A stretch of 64,000 bases of DNA, from positions 38,038 through 102,037 of the forward strand of contig NZ_CAMPFU010000007.1 of the NCBI RefSeq assembly GCF_946848805.1, read 5' to 3'. This document shows, one piece after another, positions 51,733 to 60,834 of the stretch (position 1 is the stretch's first letter; every line of letters starts with the position of its first letter). The translations under genes were made by a program, and so were the position numbers. Below the pieces are notes generated by a model. The model made no database searches. It was not told the DNA's origin and was given only the letters and a program-made list of their open reading frames with translations. This DNA comes from Deinococcus sp. Marseille-Q6407. GTDB lineage: Bacteria; Deinococcota; Deinococci; Deinococcales; Deinococcaceae.

Positions 51733-51865
51733 TGCCAGACCCCGGCATCACTGCTCAGCCCGCCCACTTGTTGCCCGCAGGCGCCAGTGGGTAGGTTCAG
51801 AGAAAAGTCGGGACGGGAACTCGAAGGTTCTCCATTGTCGCTGCTGGACAAAATCATCACCCGGC

Positions 51866-51871
51866 ATTATA
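51866..51871 (-). promoter_or_regulatory. Putative -10 of CorC/HlyC operon
   Basis: Perfect TATAAT on the minus strand 134 nt before the first gene; no good -35 at 17 nt. The rest of the 51733-52056 gap holds only this and the terminator at 51994. Confidence 0.45.
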
Positions 51872-51993
51872 GGGAAACAGAATGACCACACTTCTGCTCT
51901 TCTTTACAAAAACCTACGGAAACGGGCTCGTCTCTCCTTCTTGCCACGACCACCCTGGCCGCCCAGGAGGGTGAACTCATGGCAGCCCTTCCC

Positions 51994-52022
51994 AAAAAAA
52001 GGCCTGCCCCGAGGAGAGGCAG
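51994..52022 (-). terminator. Terminator of the DUF475 gene
   Basis: Minus strand: CTGCCTC / GGGGCAG stem (one G-T pair) with a 5-nt loop, then GGCC-TTTTTTT-type run (plus-strand A7 at 51994-52000). Confidence 0.65.
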
Positions 52023-52056
52023 ACTCTATACCAGAAAGCGACCAACAGCCTAGGAA

Positions 52057-53112
52057 TCAGTTCAGCTGTGCGTACCGTTCCCGCCTGTTCGCCTGCACAC
52101 TGCTCCAGATGGCCAGGCCGATAAAGCCGGCACCGATCAGGCCGGTGACCAGCTCAGGCACATGCACATCGCGGTTCATGCTGACCAGCATGATGGCCGC
52201 CAGAGCGCCAATGCCGTAATGAGCGCCGTGTTCCAGAAAGCGGTAAGCTTCCAGCGTTCCCTTGCGCACCATCATGCTCGTCAATGAGCGCACAAAGATG
52301 GCCCCGATGGTCAGGCCGGCAGCGATCAGAACCACGTCTTTGGTCAGAGCAAAAGCACCGATCACCCCATCCAGCGAGAAGGAAGCGTCCAGAATCTCCA
52401 GATAGAGGAAGGCGGAAGCGCCGGCCGCGCCGCTTTTCTCGGTCAGGCCTTCCACATCAAACAGGTTGCTGATGGTGTCCATCACCAGATACACCAGCAA
52501 GCCGGTCAGGCCAGCGCTCAGCGCCGTCAGCTGCTCAGCCGGCGCGACCGTGTAGTGAACCAGCACCAGTAGTAGCGTGCCGACAATAATGCCCTGAATC
52601 GAGTTCAGCTTGCCGGCCTGCGCCAGCCATTCCTCGGCGCGCCGCAGCCAGTGCACCTCCTTGGCCGAGTCCATGAAATATTTCAGGAAGACCATCATCA
52701 AGAAGGCACCCCCGAAAGCGCTGATGGCGACGTGAGCCCGGTCAAGGTGCTCGGCATAAAGGCCAGGGTTGGCGAAAGCTTCGCGCAGCACCTCGCTGAA
52801 ACCCAGTCCAGCCGAAAGCGCCACGATCAGAATCGGGAAGAAAAACCGCATGCCGAAAACGGCAATCAGAATGCCCCAGGTCAGAAACCGCTGCTGCCAC
52901 TTGGGCGACATGGTTCGCAGCACAGTCGCGTTGACCACAGCGTTGTCAAAGGAGAGAGAAATCTCCAAGATGCCCAGCAGCAAGGCGATAGCCAGGGCTT
53001 GCCACATGGCGCCCAGGCCACCGCCACGGGTGTATCCGTCCCAGGCAGCAACGGCCAGACAGACCAGCGACACCAGCGCCGCGAAGCCGAAAAATTGCCT
53101 GAATACTTTCAT
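52057..53112 (-). CDS. DUF475 TerC-like integral membrane protein
   Basis: 351 aa from the chosen start, with about eight membrane segments. The family motif ILEISLSFDNAVVNA and the repeat-like LEILDASFSLDGVIGAFALT, each with acidic residues in a helix, mark the TerC/DUF475 group, linked to tellurite resistance and metal loading of exported proteins. The start at 53112 has the excellent ribosome site AGGAGGTGAA; the frame extends to 53157. Actual substrate unknown; Mn2+ export is a common suggestion for TerC relatives. Confidence 0.88.
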   Translation of the reverse strand: MKVFRQFFGFAALVSLVCLAVAAWDGYTRGGGLGAMWQALAIALLLGILEISLSFDNAVVNATVLRTMSPKWQQRFLTWGILIAVFGMRFFFPILIVALSAGLGFSEVLREAFANPGLYAEHLDRAHVAISAFGGAFLMMVFLKYFMDSAKEVHWLRRAEEWLAQAGKLNSIQGIIVGTLLLVLVHYTVAPAEQLTALSAGLTGLLVYLVMDTISNLFDVEGLTEKSGAAGASAFLYLEILDASFSLDGVIGAFALTKDVVLIAAGLTIGAIFVRSLTSMMVRKGTLEAYRFLEHGAHYGIGALAAIMLVSMNRDVHVPELVTGLIGAGFIGLAIWSSVQANRRERYAQLN

Positions 53113-53255
53113 TTCACCTCCTGAGGAGAGCCAAGCTTTCTGGTGTCGTCTGAACACGGAGGGTCAGCCTAAAGCCAGAACAATGCGCCAGTGTACCCTC
53201 TGCGAAATTCGGCAAAGGAACAACCCAGCAAACCACAACCAAAAAAGCCACAGCC

Positions 53256-53283
53256 AAAAAACAGGCGCCCGCGAGGGAGCCTG
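53256..53283 (-). terminator. Terminator of the WGxxGxxG protein gene
   Basis: Minus strand: CAGGC / GCCTG stem around a 12-nt loop rich in complementary G and C, followed by six T. Confidence 0.55.
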
Positions 53284-53314
53284 CCTTTTAACAATTGCTG
53301 CGCCAGCCAGCCGC

Positions 53315-53641
53315 TTAGCGACGGGTGGTGTCGTTGTTGGTGGTGGTGCTGCTGGTCGTGGTGGTATGGGTCGGGGTCGTGGTGGTGTGGGTAGGTGCGG
53401 TGCGGACCACGGTTTCGGGTTCGCGGCGGCGGCCACCGGCCAGACCCAGCAGACCCAGCAGGCCCAGCCATCCCCAGTCAAAGCCAGTCTTCTGCTTGGT
53501 TACAGTGGTGGTGCTTTCAGGGGTGGTGCTTTCGGTCGCGGTGGTGGTGGTGGCAGTGCTGGTGCTGTCGGTCTGAGCGCTAGCAGTGATCGGGGCAGCC
53601 AGCAGGCTGGCCAGCAGCAGGGTGTAGGTTACTTTTTTCAT
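53315..53641 (-). CDS. Small envelope protein with WGxxGxxG-type anchor
   Basis: 108 aa. Signal peptide KKVTYTLLLASLLAAPITASAQ, a Thr/Ser-rich segment, then FDWGWLGLLGLLGLAGGRRR, which resembles WGxxGxxG-CTERM anchors (Trp-Gly, a glycine-spaced hydrophobic helix, then basic residues). Unusually about 35 more residues of Thr/Pro/His repeats (two TPTHTTTT-like units) follow the basic cluster. Function unknown; surface anchoring is inferred. Confidence 0.75.
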   Translation of the reverse strand: MKKVTYTLLLASLLAAPITASAQTDSTSTATTTTATESTTPESTTTVTKQKTGFDWGWLGLLGLLGLAGGRRREPETVVRTAPTHTTTTPTHTTTTSSTTTNNDTTRR

Positions 53642-53791
53642 TTTGTATCTCCTAATTGGGGAATAGCCGGGAATTTCGGAATGACCGTTCCCGGTTCTGC
53701 CTAGCAGTTTGTGGCCTAAGCGAGATTAAAGTCTGAGAAGCAACTAAATATTTTTTACCCAGTCCACAAAATGTGGGAAGAAAACCTTTGA

Positions 53792-54942
53792 CTCAGAACT
53801 TGCACCTGAATAGGGAGACAAAAAGCGCTCCCAGAGCTGAAATTCTGGAGGTGTGAATCAACCGGTTTCAGGGGAGCGCGTCCGTATTTTCGCACAGCAG
53901 GTTCTGGATATTCCAGAGACGCTGTACCAACGGCGAAGCCTGGAGGCTTCGCTGCACCTCTTCCACAGTCCAGGTCAGAAGACCAAGTTCAGCCAGGCAG
54001 AGGGAGTCAGCCCCAGTGCACTCAGCCGTTTCTTCAACATCTACGACTGGGATTCAGACCGTTGCTGGGAAGAGATGCAGGACACCCAATGGCGCATGTT
54101 GCTGGACGCGGCTCGTCACAAACGCAGACCTCGTCTGCGTCTCAGTGTGGACCTGACCACGGTAGAAAAGGTGGGGACTCAACTGCCCTACGTCAGCGTC
54201 TACAACGGCAGGCACGGCATCCATCTGGTGGTCCTGTTCGCCGAATATGGGGAACTTCAGTTCCCCATTTCTTACCGGATCTACCAGGGCAAGCACACCA
54301 GCACCCCGGTCACGCTGGCCCTCGACTTGCTGGAAGAGGTGCCAGACTTCGTGGGGAAACGCTTTCAGGTCTGCGTACTGGCGGACAGCGGATTCGAATC
54401 CGCTGTCTTTCTGGACGGTGTGCAGCGCCTGGGTTTCGAGTTCGTGGTGGGTGTGCGGAGCAACCGACGCACAGACCATCCTGGGCGGGTGACGGTTGCG
54501 GACTGTCCGCATGGGGGGTACGTCAACCTCGCCAACTGGCCTCTGGAAACGCTGTCTCTGGGGAGGATGGACCGTGGGGACCGCGAATTCTTCGCGGTGT
54601 CGTCTGAACTGCTGGAGGGGGACGAGGTCGTTGCTGAGGGTGCGCATCGCTGGGGGGTGGAATCCTTCTTTAAGGAAGGTAAGCACCAGTTTGGGTTGGC
54701 GCAGTTCGCGCTGCGAACTGCCAGGGGTCTGGACCGCTGGATTCTGATGGTCTTTCTAGCCTTCACCCTGACCATGCTGCATCGCTCAGAAGGGATGACC
54801 TTGAAAGAGGCGGCACGCCTGGCCCTCTACACCCTGTTCCCCGTAGTCAGGCTCAACCATCTTCTGAGTCAGCTCCAAAAAGAACGAGAATTTCTTCTCC
54901 AGCACGGCTATTCGCTCAGTTATGCAAGGTGCAACTTATGAG
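53792..54942 (+). mobile_element. IS4-type insertion sequence, copy B
   Basis: Same length (1,151 bp) and terminal repeats as copy A. Flanks TTTGA (53787-53791) and TTTAA (54943-54947) agree at 4 of 5 positions, an imperfect duplication. It lies between the WGxxGxxG gene and katA. Confidence 0.88.
53853..54941 (+). CDS. IS4-type transposase (copy B)
   Basis: 362-aa DDE transposase, intact and closely similar to that at 40102, with substitutions concentrated at the N-terminus ([12 protein letters not shown]) and in the last 40 residues ([17 protein letters not shown]). GTG start. Transcribed toward katA. Confidence 0.9.
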   Translation: MNQPVSGERVRIFAQQVLDIPETLYQRRSLEASLHLFHSPGQKTKFSQAEGVSPSALSRFFNIYDWDSDRCWEEMQDTQWRMLLDAARHKRRPRLRLSVDLTTVEKVGTQLPYVSVYNGRHGIHLVVLFAEYGELQFPISYRIYQGKHTSTPVTLALDLLEEVPDFVGKRFQVCVLADSGFESAVFLDGVQRLGFEFVVGVRSNRRTDHPGRVTVADCPHGGYVNLANWPLETLSLGRMDRGDREFFAVSSELLEGDEVVAEGAHRWGVESFFKEGKHQFGLAQFALRTARGLDRWILMVFLAFTLTMLHRSEGMTLKEAARLALYTLFPVVRLNHLLSQLQKEREFLLQHGYSLSYARCNL

Positions 54943-55046
54943 TTTAAGCAACCGTGTCAATCAAGATGGCCGCGCGTCCCTTCGTTCGCAAAAAAGAAGT
55001 GTGCCCGTCGGCTTTTCTGCTCTAGACCATGCGGTAAGGTGGGCCC

Positions 55047-56630
55047 ATGATTAGGAACGATTCTCAACAAGACCAAGACATTGCCCCATCCTCACAGGCC
55101 CAGGCTTCTGCGCCCCTGACGACCCGCCAGGGCCACCCTATCCACGACAACCAGAACAGCCGCACGGTAGGCAACCGTGGCCCGATGACCTTAGAGAACT
55201 ACCAGTTCCTGGAAAAACTCTCGCACTTCGACCGTGAACGGATTCCCGAACGTGTGGTTCACGCCCGCGGCGCTGGCGCACACGGCATCTTTGAAGCCAC
55301 CGGTAAAGTGGGCGACGAACCGATCAGCCGCTATACCCGCGCCAAGCTGTTTCAGGAAGCCGGCAAACAGACTCCGGTCTTCGTGCGGTTCTCGACGGTA
55401 GGCCACGGCACCCATTCGCCCGAAACTCTGCGCGACCCGCGTGGCTTTGCTGTCAAGTTCTACACCGAAGACGGTAACTGGGACCTGGTTGGCAACAACC
55501 TGAAAATCTTTTTCATCCGTGACGCCCTCAAATTCCCGGACCTGATCCACTCGCAAAAGCCCAGCCCCACCACCAATATTCAGAGCCAGGAGCGCATTTT
55601 CGATTTCTTCTCTGGCTCGCCGGAAGCGCTGCATATGATCACCCTGCTTTACTCGCCCTGGGGGATTCCGGCCACCTACCGCCACATGCAGGGCAGCGGC
55701 GTGAATACCTACAAGTGGTACAACGACCAAGGCGAAGGCGTACTGGTCAAATATCACTGGGAACCCAAGCAGGGCGTGCGCAACCTGACCCAGGCGGAAG
55801 CCGATCAAGTACAGAGCACCAATTTCAACCACGCCACCCAGGACCTGCACGACGCCATTGAACGCGGCGATTACCCGCAGTGGGACCTGTTTGTACAGAT
55901 CATGGAAGATGGTGAGCACCCCGAGCTGGACTTCGATCCTCTCGACGACACCAAGATCTGGCCGCGTGAGCAGTTTCCCTGGCGCCACGTCGGCACCATG
56001 ACCCTGAACCGCAATCCGGAAAATGTGTTTGCAGAAACCGAGCAGGCCGCTTTCGGGACCGGTGTGCTGGTGGACGGACTGGACTTCAGCGACGACAAGA
56101 TGCTGCAGGGCCGCACGTTCAGTTACTCGGATACCCAGCGTTACCGGGTGGGCCCCAACTATCTGCAGCTGCCGATCAACAGCCCCCGCTGCCAGGTGGC
56201 CAGCAACCAGCGTGACGGCCAGATGGCTTACCGGGTGGATACTTTTGAAGGCCAGGATGCCCGGGTCAACTATGAACCCAGCCTGCTGAGCGGCCCCAAG
56301 GAAGCACCGCGCGAGCATGCACCGCACACTCCATATGTAGAAGGCAAGCTGGTGCGTGAGCCTATTGACCGGCCCAACGACTTCGGTCAGGCGAGAATGC
56401 AGTACCGCAACTTTGCCGACTGGGAACGCGACGAACTGATCAGCAATCTGTCTGGTGCCCTGGCCGGCGTGGACAAGCGGATTCAGGATAAGATGATCGA
56501 GTACTTTACCGCTGCGGACGCCGACTACGGCAAGCGCGTGGCTGAAGGCATTCAGGCCAAAGAAGCCGCAATGAAAGAAGAGGAGATGGCAGCCCCGACC
56601 TATGGCCGGGAAGCCAGCAGCCTGTACTAA
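55047..56630 (+). CDS. katA: Heme catalase
   Basis: Clade-3-like small-subunit catalase, 527 aa, dismutating hydrogen peroxide. Catalytic His in [16 protein letters not shown], Asn in [14 protein letters not shown], and heme-ligand Tyr in [15 protein letters not shown] are present, as is [17 protein letters not shown]. The sequence AAGGTGG before the ATG serves as ribosome site. The IS copy B ends 105 nt upstream, so native upstream control may be displaced. Catalase is a major part of Deinococcus oxidative-stress defence. Confidence 0.96.
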   Translation: MIRNDSQQDQDIAPSSQAQASAPLTTRQGHPIHDNQNSRTVGNRGPMTLENYQFLEKLSHFDRERIPERVVHARGAGAHGIFEATGKVGDEPISRYTRAKLFQEAGKQTPVFVRFSTVGHGTHSPETLRDPRGFAVKFYTEDGNWDLVGNNLKIFFIRDALKFPDLIHSQKPSPTTNIQSQERIFDFFSGSPEALHMITLLYSPWGIPATYRHMQGSGVNTYKWYNDQGEGVLVKYHWEPKQGVRNLTQAEADQVQSTNFNHATQDLHDAIERGDYPQWDLFVQIMEDGEHPELDFDPLDDTKIWPREQFPWRHVGTMTLNRNPENVFAETEQAAFGTGVLVDGLDFSDDKMLQGRTFSYSDTQRYRVGPNYLQLPINSPRCQVASNQRDGQMAYRVDTFEGQDARVNYEPSLLSGPKEAPREHAPHTPYVEGKLVREPIDRPNDFGQARMQYRNFADWERDELISNLSGALAGVDKRIQDKMIEYFTAADADYGKRVAEGIQAKEAAMKEEEMAAPTYGREASSLY

Positions 56631-56659
56631 GGTTGTAAGTCTCTTCCCATGAAAAAAGG

Positions 56660-56681
56660 CCGCCCTCTAGGGGCGGTTTTT
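56660..56681 (+). terminator. Terminator of katA
   Basis: CCGCCC / GGGCGG stem with a short loop, then TTTTT; an A-run on the 5' side could also end minus-strand transcripts. Confidence 0.8.
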
Positions 56682-56718
56682 ACTTGGTGCGCCTCTATAG
56701 GCAGGCAGCCGTAGCCGG

Positions 56719-56735
56719 ACTTTCACCTTGAAAGT
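56719..56735. repeat. 17-nt near-palindrome (1)
   Basis: ACTTTCACCTTGAAAGT: arms ACTTTCA and TGAAAGT around 3 nt. Similar sequences occur at 56870, 57913, 27140 and 16391. Confidence 0.5.
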
Positions 56736-56806
56736 TTGACTCCAAAGAAAAGTTGACAGAGCGTCATTAGGGAGGCTTTGCGAAGTCGAGCCGCCTTTGT
56801 GTCTTC

Positions 56807-57850
56807 TTAGACGAGAGGTTGACCGGCTGCCGGGCCCCGGCTCCAGTGAGCGGCTTCCTCTGTCCCATAACTTTCAACGAGAAAGTTTTTCTGCTCCAGG
56901 TATTCCACCAACGCCGCTGTCTGACTGAGCAACAGCCGGGCACGGGAGAGTGGCTGTTCTGGGTAAAGGGCCCGCGAAAGCTCAAAGATCGTCTGCCCCG
57001 GGTGTTCTTCAACCTGCTGCACAACTCGCTCCAGCTTTCGTCCTATCTTGCGGCGTATTACTTCGATTCGCTCTTCCGAATTTTCCAGAGGTTGCCCGTG
57101 GCTGGGCAGCGTCAGCTCTATCCCTTGGAGATGCCGGACACGCTCCAGGGCATCCAGATAATGACCCAGGCCCAGGAAGGACCGGACGCGTTCGGGCCAC
57201 AGGGGAGGCAAGCTTCCCGGCAGCAAATGATCAGCCGTCAACAGCACTTCATCTACCCTTAGAGCAACTTGACCAGCGGCATGCCCCGGCACATGCGTTA
57301 CTCGGAATAAACCGTCCAGCATACTACTTGCCCCTTCCAGCAGGTCGGCAACTTCCAAACCTGCCGGTAGAATGGGCCGGCCCTGCGTAGCCCGCCAAGG
57401 AGCAAGGATATCTTCCGGCAGTCCCATCCACCGATAAGTAGCTTCCTGTGAAGCCAGAGAACGCTGCTGCGCAGCCAGAGGGGCCTCTATAGATTCAGCG
57501 GCCAGGGGATGAGCTGCCAGGGGTGCCCTAGTTTGTTCCCGCAGCCGGGGGAGACCACCAATATGGTCTGGATGTTCATGGGTCAAAATAATCCGGTCCA
57601 GAGTCTGCAAGCTGATTTTCTCCCCATACTTGGTTTCCAGCTGCTGCAGGCCTGCGGTAATTTGCTGAAAACAGGCAGGCCTTTCACTCCCCACATCCAC
57701 CAGGGCCCGGTATTCTGGTGCTGACCGACTTCCTGCGATGACGACAAAGATATTGACCGGCAGCGACCGGTAAGCATCCACTTCCACCGTGTAAATACGT
57801 GTGCCTGACCGGGTTGTCGTCAACTGAAGAGATGAGGGCTGCAAAATCAC
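56807..57850 (-). CDS. Metallo-beta-lactamase-fold hydrolase
   Basis: 347 aa from the chosen GTG. The metal site LTHEHPDHIGGLPRL is the HxHxDH signature; later ligands are in VTHVPGHAAGQVAL and VLLTADHLLPG; TLPSHG follows. A C-terminal wHTH-like region, as in LACTB2-type relatives, spans the last ~80 residues. The start at 57850 is preferred over the frame extension to 58009 because TATAGT lies exactly 7 nt upstream. Substrate unknown (thioester or nucleic-acid hydrolases occur in the family). A near-palindrome (57913) precedes the promoter. Confidence 0.85.
   Translation of the reverse strand: MILQPSSLQLTTTRSGTRIYTVEVDAYRSLPVNIFVVIAGSRSAPEYRALVDVGSERPACFQQITAGLQQLETKYGEKISLQTLDRIILTHEHPDHIGGLPRLREQTRAPLAAHPLAAESIEAPLAAQQRSLASQEATYRWMGLPEDILAPWRATQGRPILPAGLEVADLLEGASSMLDGLFRVTHVPGHAAGQVALRVDEVLLTADHLLPGSLPPLWPERVRSFLGLGHYLDALERVRHLQGIELTLPSHGQPLENSEERIEVIRRKIGRKLERVVQQVEEHPGQTIFELSRALYPEQPLSRARLLLSQTAALVEYLEQKNFLVESYGTEEAAHWSRGPAAGQPLV
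56870..56886. repeat. 17-nt near-palindrome (2)
   Basis: ACTTTCAACGAGAAAGT, inside the 3' end of the MBL gene; one mismatch in the arms. Confidence 0.4.
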
Positions 57851-57857
57851 ATCGCTC

Positions 57858-57863
57858 ACTATA
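57858..57863 (-). promoter_or_regulatory. -10 element of leaderless MBL-hydrolase promoter
   Basis: TATAGT on the minus strand, 7 nt before the GTG start at 57850; no convincing -35. Confidence 0.55.
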
Positions 57864-57912
57864 AGCACAGTGCTCTGCGAGAACCCCACAGATACAACGT
57901 TTCTACCTTCAA

Positions 57913-57929
57913 CTTTCAAGTTGAAAGTC
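57913..57929. promoter_or_regulatory. 17-nt palindrome upstream of the MBL-hydrolase promoter
   Basis: ACTTTCAAGTTGAAAGT is a perfect 8+1+8 palindrome about 50 nt before the -10 hexamer, where an activator site would sit. Confidence 0.5.
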
Positions 57930-58039
57930 GCTGGGAGTCCAGAATGAAAGGCGCCTGGGAAGCATCGCCAACTGTACTCGTCATCAGGTTGTCTCTCAAA
58001 ACTTGACAAGCTCTGGCGATACAGGCACCTCGCTTATTA

Positions 58040-58960
58040 AAGTGTGTCTGAAAAGCCTCCTGGTGCGGGTTTTTCATCTCTCGCGTGTTCGTGGATCCTA
58101 TGGGTATGTCGTCCGTCTACTCAAGCGATCTGACCAACGCCGAATGGATGATCCTCGAACCTCTATTTCCACCTGTCTGTTCAACAGGACGACCTAGAAA
58201 GTGGTCCTGGCGCAACATTCTCAATGGGATCTTCTATGTTCTTCGCGGTGGTATCGCCTGGAGGCTGATGCCGCATGACCTTCCACCACGGTGTACCACT
58301 ACCACCGACTCTGGAGGAAACAGGGTCTCTGGAAAGCGATTCATGCTGTCTTGCGGGAAAGGGTTCGCATACAAGCTGGCCATGATCCAACACCCTCAGC
58401 GGGAATTATTGACAGCCAATCAGTCAAAACGACAGAAGCAGGCGGACCTCGTGGCTATGATGGTGGGAAGAAAGTGAACGGTCGAAAGCGGCACATCCTG
58501 GTTGATACGATGGGCCTCGTCATGGCAATCAAGGTGCATGAAGCGGATTATCAGGATCGCGCCGGCGCGATCCTCCTGCTGCGAGACTTGCCTAACGTTT
58601 TTCCACGCATGCAACATCTTTGGGCAGACCAAGGGTATACCGGCAAATTGGGAGCTGAAATCAGAAAACATTTGGGCTGGACGTTAGAAATCGTCAAGCA
58701 TCCTTGGTCGGGCCGGCAGAGTACCTGGGCACCAAAAGACGCACCTCCACGGGTGGTGGAGGTGCCAACAGGATTCGTCCTGCTGAAACGTCGTTGGGTG
58801 GTTGAACGAACCTTCGCCTGGATAGGCAAATCCAGGCGGATGTCCAGAGATTACGAAGCACTGTCAGAAACCTCGGAAAACCTCGTCTAAGAGGTCATGA
58901 TTCGCTTGATGGTCAAGCGACTGGCCAAAATAGTGACTTGAAGAGTTTTCAGACACACTT
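58040..58960 (+). mobile_element. IS5-family insertion sequence, defective
   Basis: 921 bp with perfect terminal repeats AAGTGTGTCTGAAAA / TTTTCAGACACACTT and TA duplicated on both sides (58038-58039, 58961-58962). Its right TA directly abuts the start of the truncated IS630 copy, so the two elements are stacked end to end. Confidence 0.85.
58103..58890 (+). pseudogene. IS5-family transposase, frameshifted
   Basis: The N-terminal frame (DUF4096: SSDLTNAEWMILEPLFPP, GRPRKWSWRNILNGIFYVLRGG) runs to LMPHDLPP, where IS5 transposases normally continue W-x-TVYHY. The matching [15 protein letters not shown] lies in the next frame from about 58288, as if about 7 nt (including the Trp codon) were deleted. 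The second frame then carries the DDE part ([44 protein letters not shown]) to 58890. The lost codons argue against programmed frameshifting, so the gene is probably dead. Confidence 0.8.
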
Positions 58961-58962
58961 TA

Positions 58963-59498
58963 TTGATAACGGCGTAAGTATGCGCTGCTAAACTCTAGGG
59001 ACCGTGGAATGGCAACCGAACCAATATTCTCGTGCCCAACTTGAGGAGCGGCGTCTGGCTGCTACCGAGTGGCTGCAGCAAGGCAGCCACACACACCGCG
59101 AAATTGCTGCTCACTTCGGCGTCTCCGTGCTCACGGTGACTTCTTGGAGTGCTCGGCTCAGAAAGAAGGGAAGCTTGCAAGCGACGGTCAGCTCTGGTCG
59201 TCCTGCTCGGCTGACTGAGTCTCAGCACGACCAGCTTCGCACCCTCCTGCGGGAGGGTGCTCTGCAGCATGGGTTTCCTGACGAAACTTGGACGACAAAA
59301 CGCGTGGCAGAGCTGATCGGGCGGCACTTCGAGGTGTGGTACCACCATGATCACGTCCGTAAAATCCTACGAAAGTTGGGGTTCAGCCCACAGATGCCAG
59401 ATGGGCGGGCTGCTGAGCGGAACGAACTTCGGATTGCATCCTGGCGGGAACAGGTGCTCCCGGAGTTGGAAAAAAAAGGTCGCTGAGGGAGCCACAAT
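58963..59498 (+). mobile_element. Truncated IS630-family element
   Basis: Starts with the terminal repeat TTGATAACGGCGTAAGTATG, as in the intact copy at 60838-61881, and matches it through the transposase N-terminus and the A8 tract. It stops at GCCACAAT, where an IS4-type element begins; its 3' half is not found on the other side of that element. Confidence 0.85.
59004..59486 (+). pseudogene. IS630 transposase, N-terminal fragment
   Basis: 160 aa identical to the first frame of the intact copy (EWQPNQYSRAQLEERRLAAT) up to the A8 tract, then a stop. It holds the helix-turn-helix region (HREIAAHFGVSVLTVTSW) but the catalytic DDE part has been lost to the adjacent insertion, so it is non-functional. 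Confidence 0.88.
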
Positions 59499-60706
59499 CC
59501 TCAGTAGGTGACAACTTCGTCTAAAGGCGCTCCTGGCGGGTAAAAAGGCTGGGTCAACAGGTCTAGGACAGCCATGAACTGTTGTGGTTTCCATCGTAAG
59601 GCATCCACGAGATGCTGAGCACCGTACCGCACCAGACTGACCGCTCTACGACCATGCTTGAGAATGGGGATGGACTGGGTCTGGCTGAGCCAGACCCCCA
59701 AGCGCAAACAAAACATCCAGGCCAGTGTCACAAGGCCGAAGAGCCGCTGAAGACGGCTCCTTTCCGTCATCCCAGTCCGCTCCAGGTCGAAGCCTCGCTT
59801 CTTGAAGCTGCTGAAGGTGCACTCGATTGACCAGCGCTGCTTGTACAGCTTCCAGGTCTTCCGAGCGCTGAAATCTGTGGCAATGATGACGAGGTCACCT
59901 GTGGATGACCTCGTCGCGACCACCCGCATGAGTTCGCCAAACACGAACACCTTTTCGTCGATTTCATGGAAATGACCGTGCTGGACGTGCTTAAACCATT
60001 CCTTCCCATTCATGTCGTCCAGCATGTCGCTGTGCCGAATGCGGATCGCCCGCTTGATGCCTTGACGACGGAGAAAACGGAACCACTCCGCACCGATGAA
60101 CTCACGGTCAGCCACCAGGCCTTGCCAGCGTTTCGCTGGCAAGACGCGGAGGAGCTTCAATACCAACCACATACGGGCGTAGGTGTGGCTGTTCCCGGAC
60201 TCATCAAGAGGAACCCAAATCAGGGGCAGGGTGAAGCCATGAACCACGGCTCCAAGCACCAGAAAATTGATGGGCGTTTCCCCATGCTCCCAATTGGTGC
60301 GGTCCAGACTCAGCAACACCTTCCCCGGTGGAAGATGGACGACGAGCAGAGCGATGAAAAAGTCCATGTCCAGCTGCTCATCCCGGAAGGTGCGGTCTGC
60401 CCGCCTTTTCTTAGCCTGGGGCATGCTGATACCCGGCATGTGGGCACTCAGGTCGTGATGATTGATGCTCCTCGCGGCAATCATCGCCAGAAGGACGTCA
60501 ATCAAGCGCTGAAGGGTGTCAATGCGGAGATGACTGGCGTGCGCTTTGAAGTGCTGGGTGAGTGCGGTAGCCTGCTGAGCAGCGGATTCTGTTGTTTTCA
60601 CACTCTCAGGAAACCGTGAACAGTCGGCCCCATCAAGCTTGATGGGGCTGTCTCTTGGTTTTTGCCGTCTGGAACGAGGTCAAACTGAAGTTGTCACCTA
60701 CTGAGG
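59499..60706 (-). mobile_element. IS4-type insertion sequence, second kind
   Basis: 1,208 bp with terminal repeats CCTCAGTAGGTGACAACTTC on both ends (20 bp identical). No target duplication could be matched, because the sequence to its right (60707 on) is not the continuation of the IS630 it interrupts; a deletion or rearrangement followed insertion. The 60707-60837 stretch beyond it holds no feature. Confidence 0.85.
59501..60601 (-). CDS. IS4-type transposase, second kind
   Basis: 366 aa, intact. Probable DDE residues: LLSLDRTNWEHGETPIN (Asp), GLVADREFIGAEWF (Asp) and KQRWSIECTFSSFKKRGFDLE, the Y/W-x2-E type motif of the IS4 group. It is unrelated in detail to the 362-aa transposases elsewhere in the window. 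The stop codon lies inside the left terminal repeat. Confidence 0.9.
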   Translation of the reverse strand: MKTTESAAQQATALTQHFKAHASHLRIDTLQRLIDVLLAMIAARSINHHDLSAHMPGISMPQAKKRRADRTFRDEQLDMDFFIALLVVHLPPGKVLLSLDRTNWEHGETPINFLVLGAVVHGFTLPLIWVPLDESGNSHTYARMWLVLKLLRVLPAKRWQGLVADREFIGAEWFRFLRRQGIKRAIRIRHSDMLDDMNGKEWFKHVQHGHFHEIDEKVFVFGELMRVVATRSSTGDLVIIATDFSARKTWKLYKQRWSIECTFSSFKKRGFDLERTGMTERSRLQRLFGLVTLAWMFCLRLGVWLSQTQSIPILKHGRRAVSLVRYGAQHLVDALRWKPQQFMAVLDLLTQPFYPPGAPLDEVVTY

Positions 60707-60834
60707 TATAAGCCCTATTGGGATGCCCAGAGAAGATGTTCATGGTCCAGGTTCTAAAAACGGCTGTTGATTTTAGAGGCATGTAATTCCTGGACCTTCT
60801 CAACCTCGGAAATTGATGCTTGACGACATCACTT

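Noticed and set aside
58103..58890. Programmed frameshift in the IS5 transposase
   Set aside because: The junction has no slippery run and lacks the conserved Trp codon region, so a small deletion is more likely.
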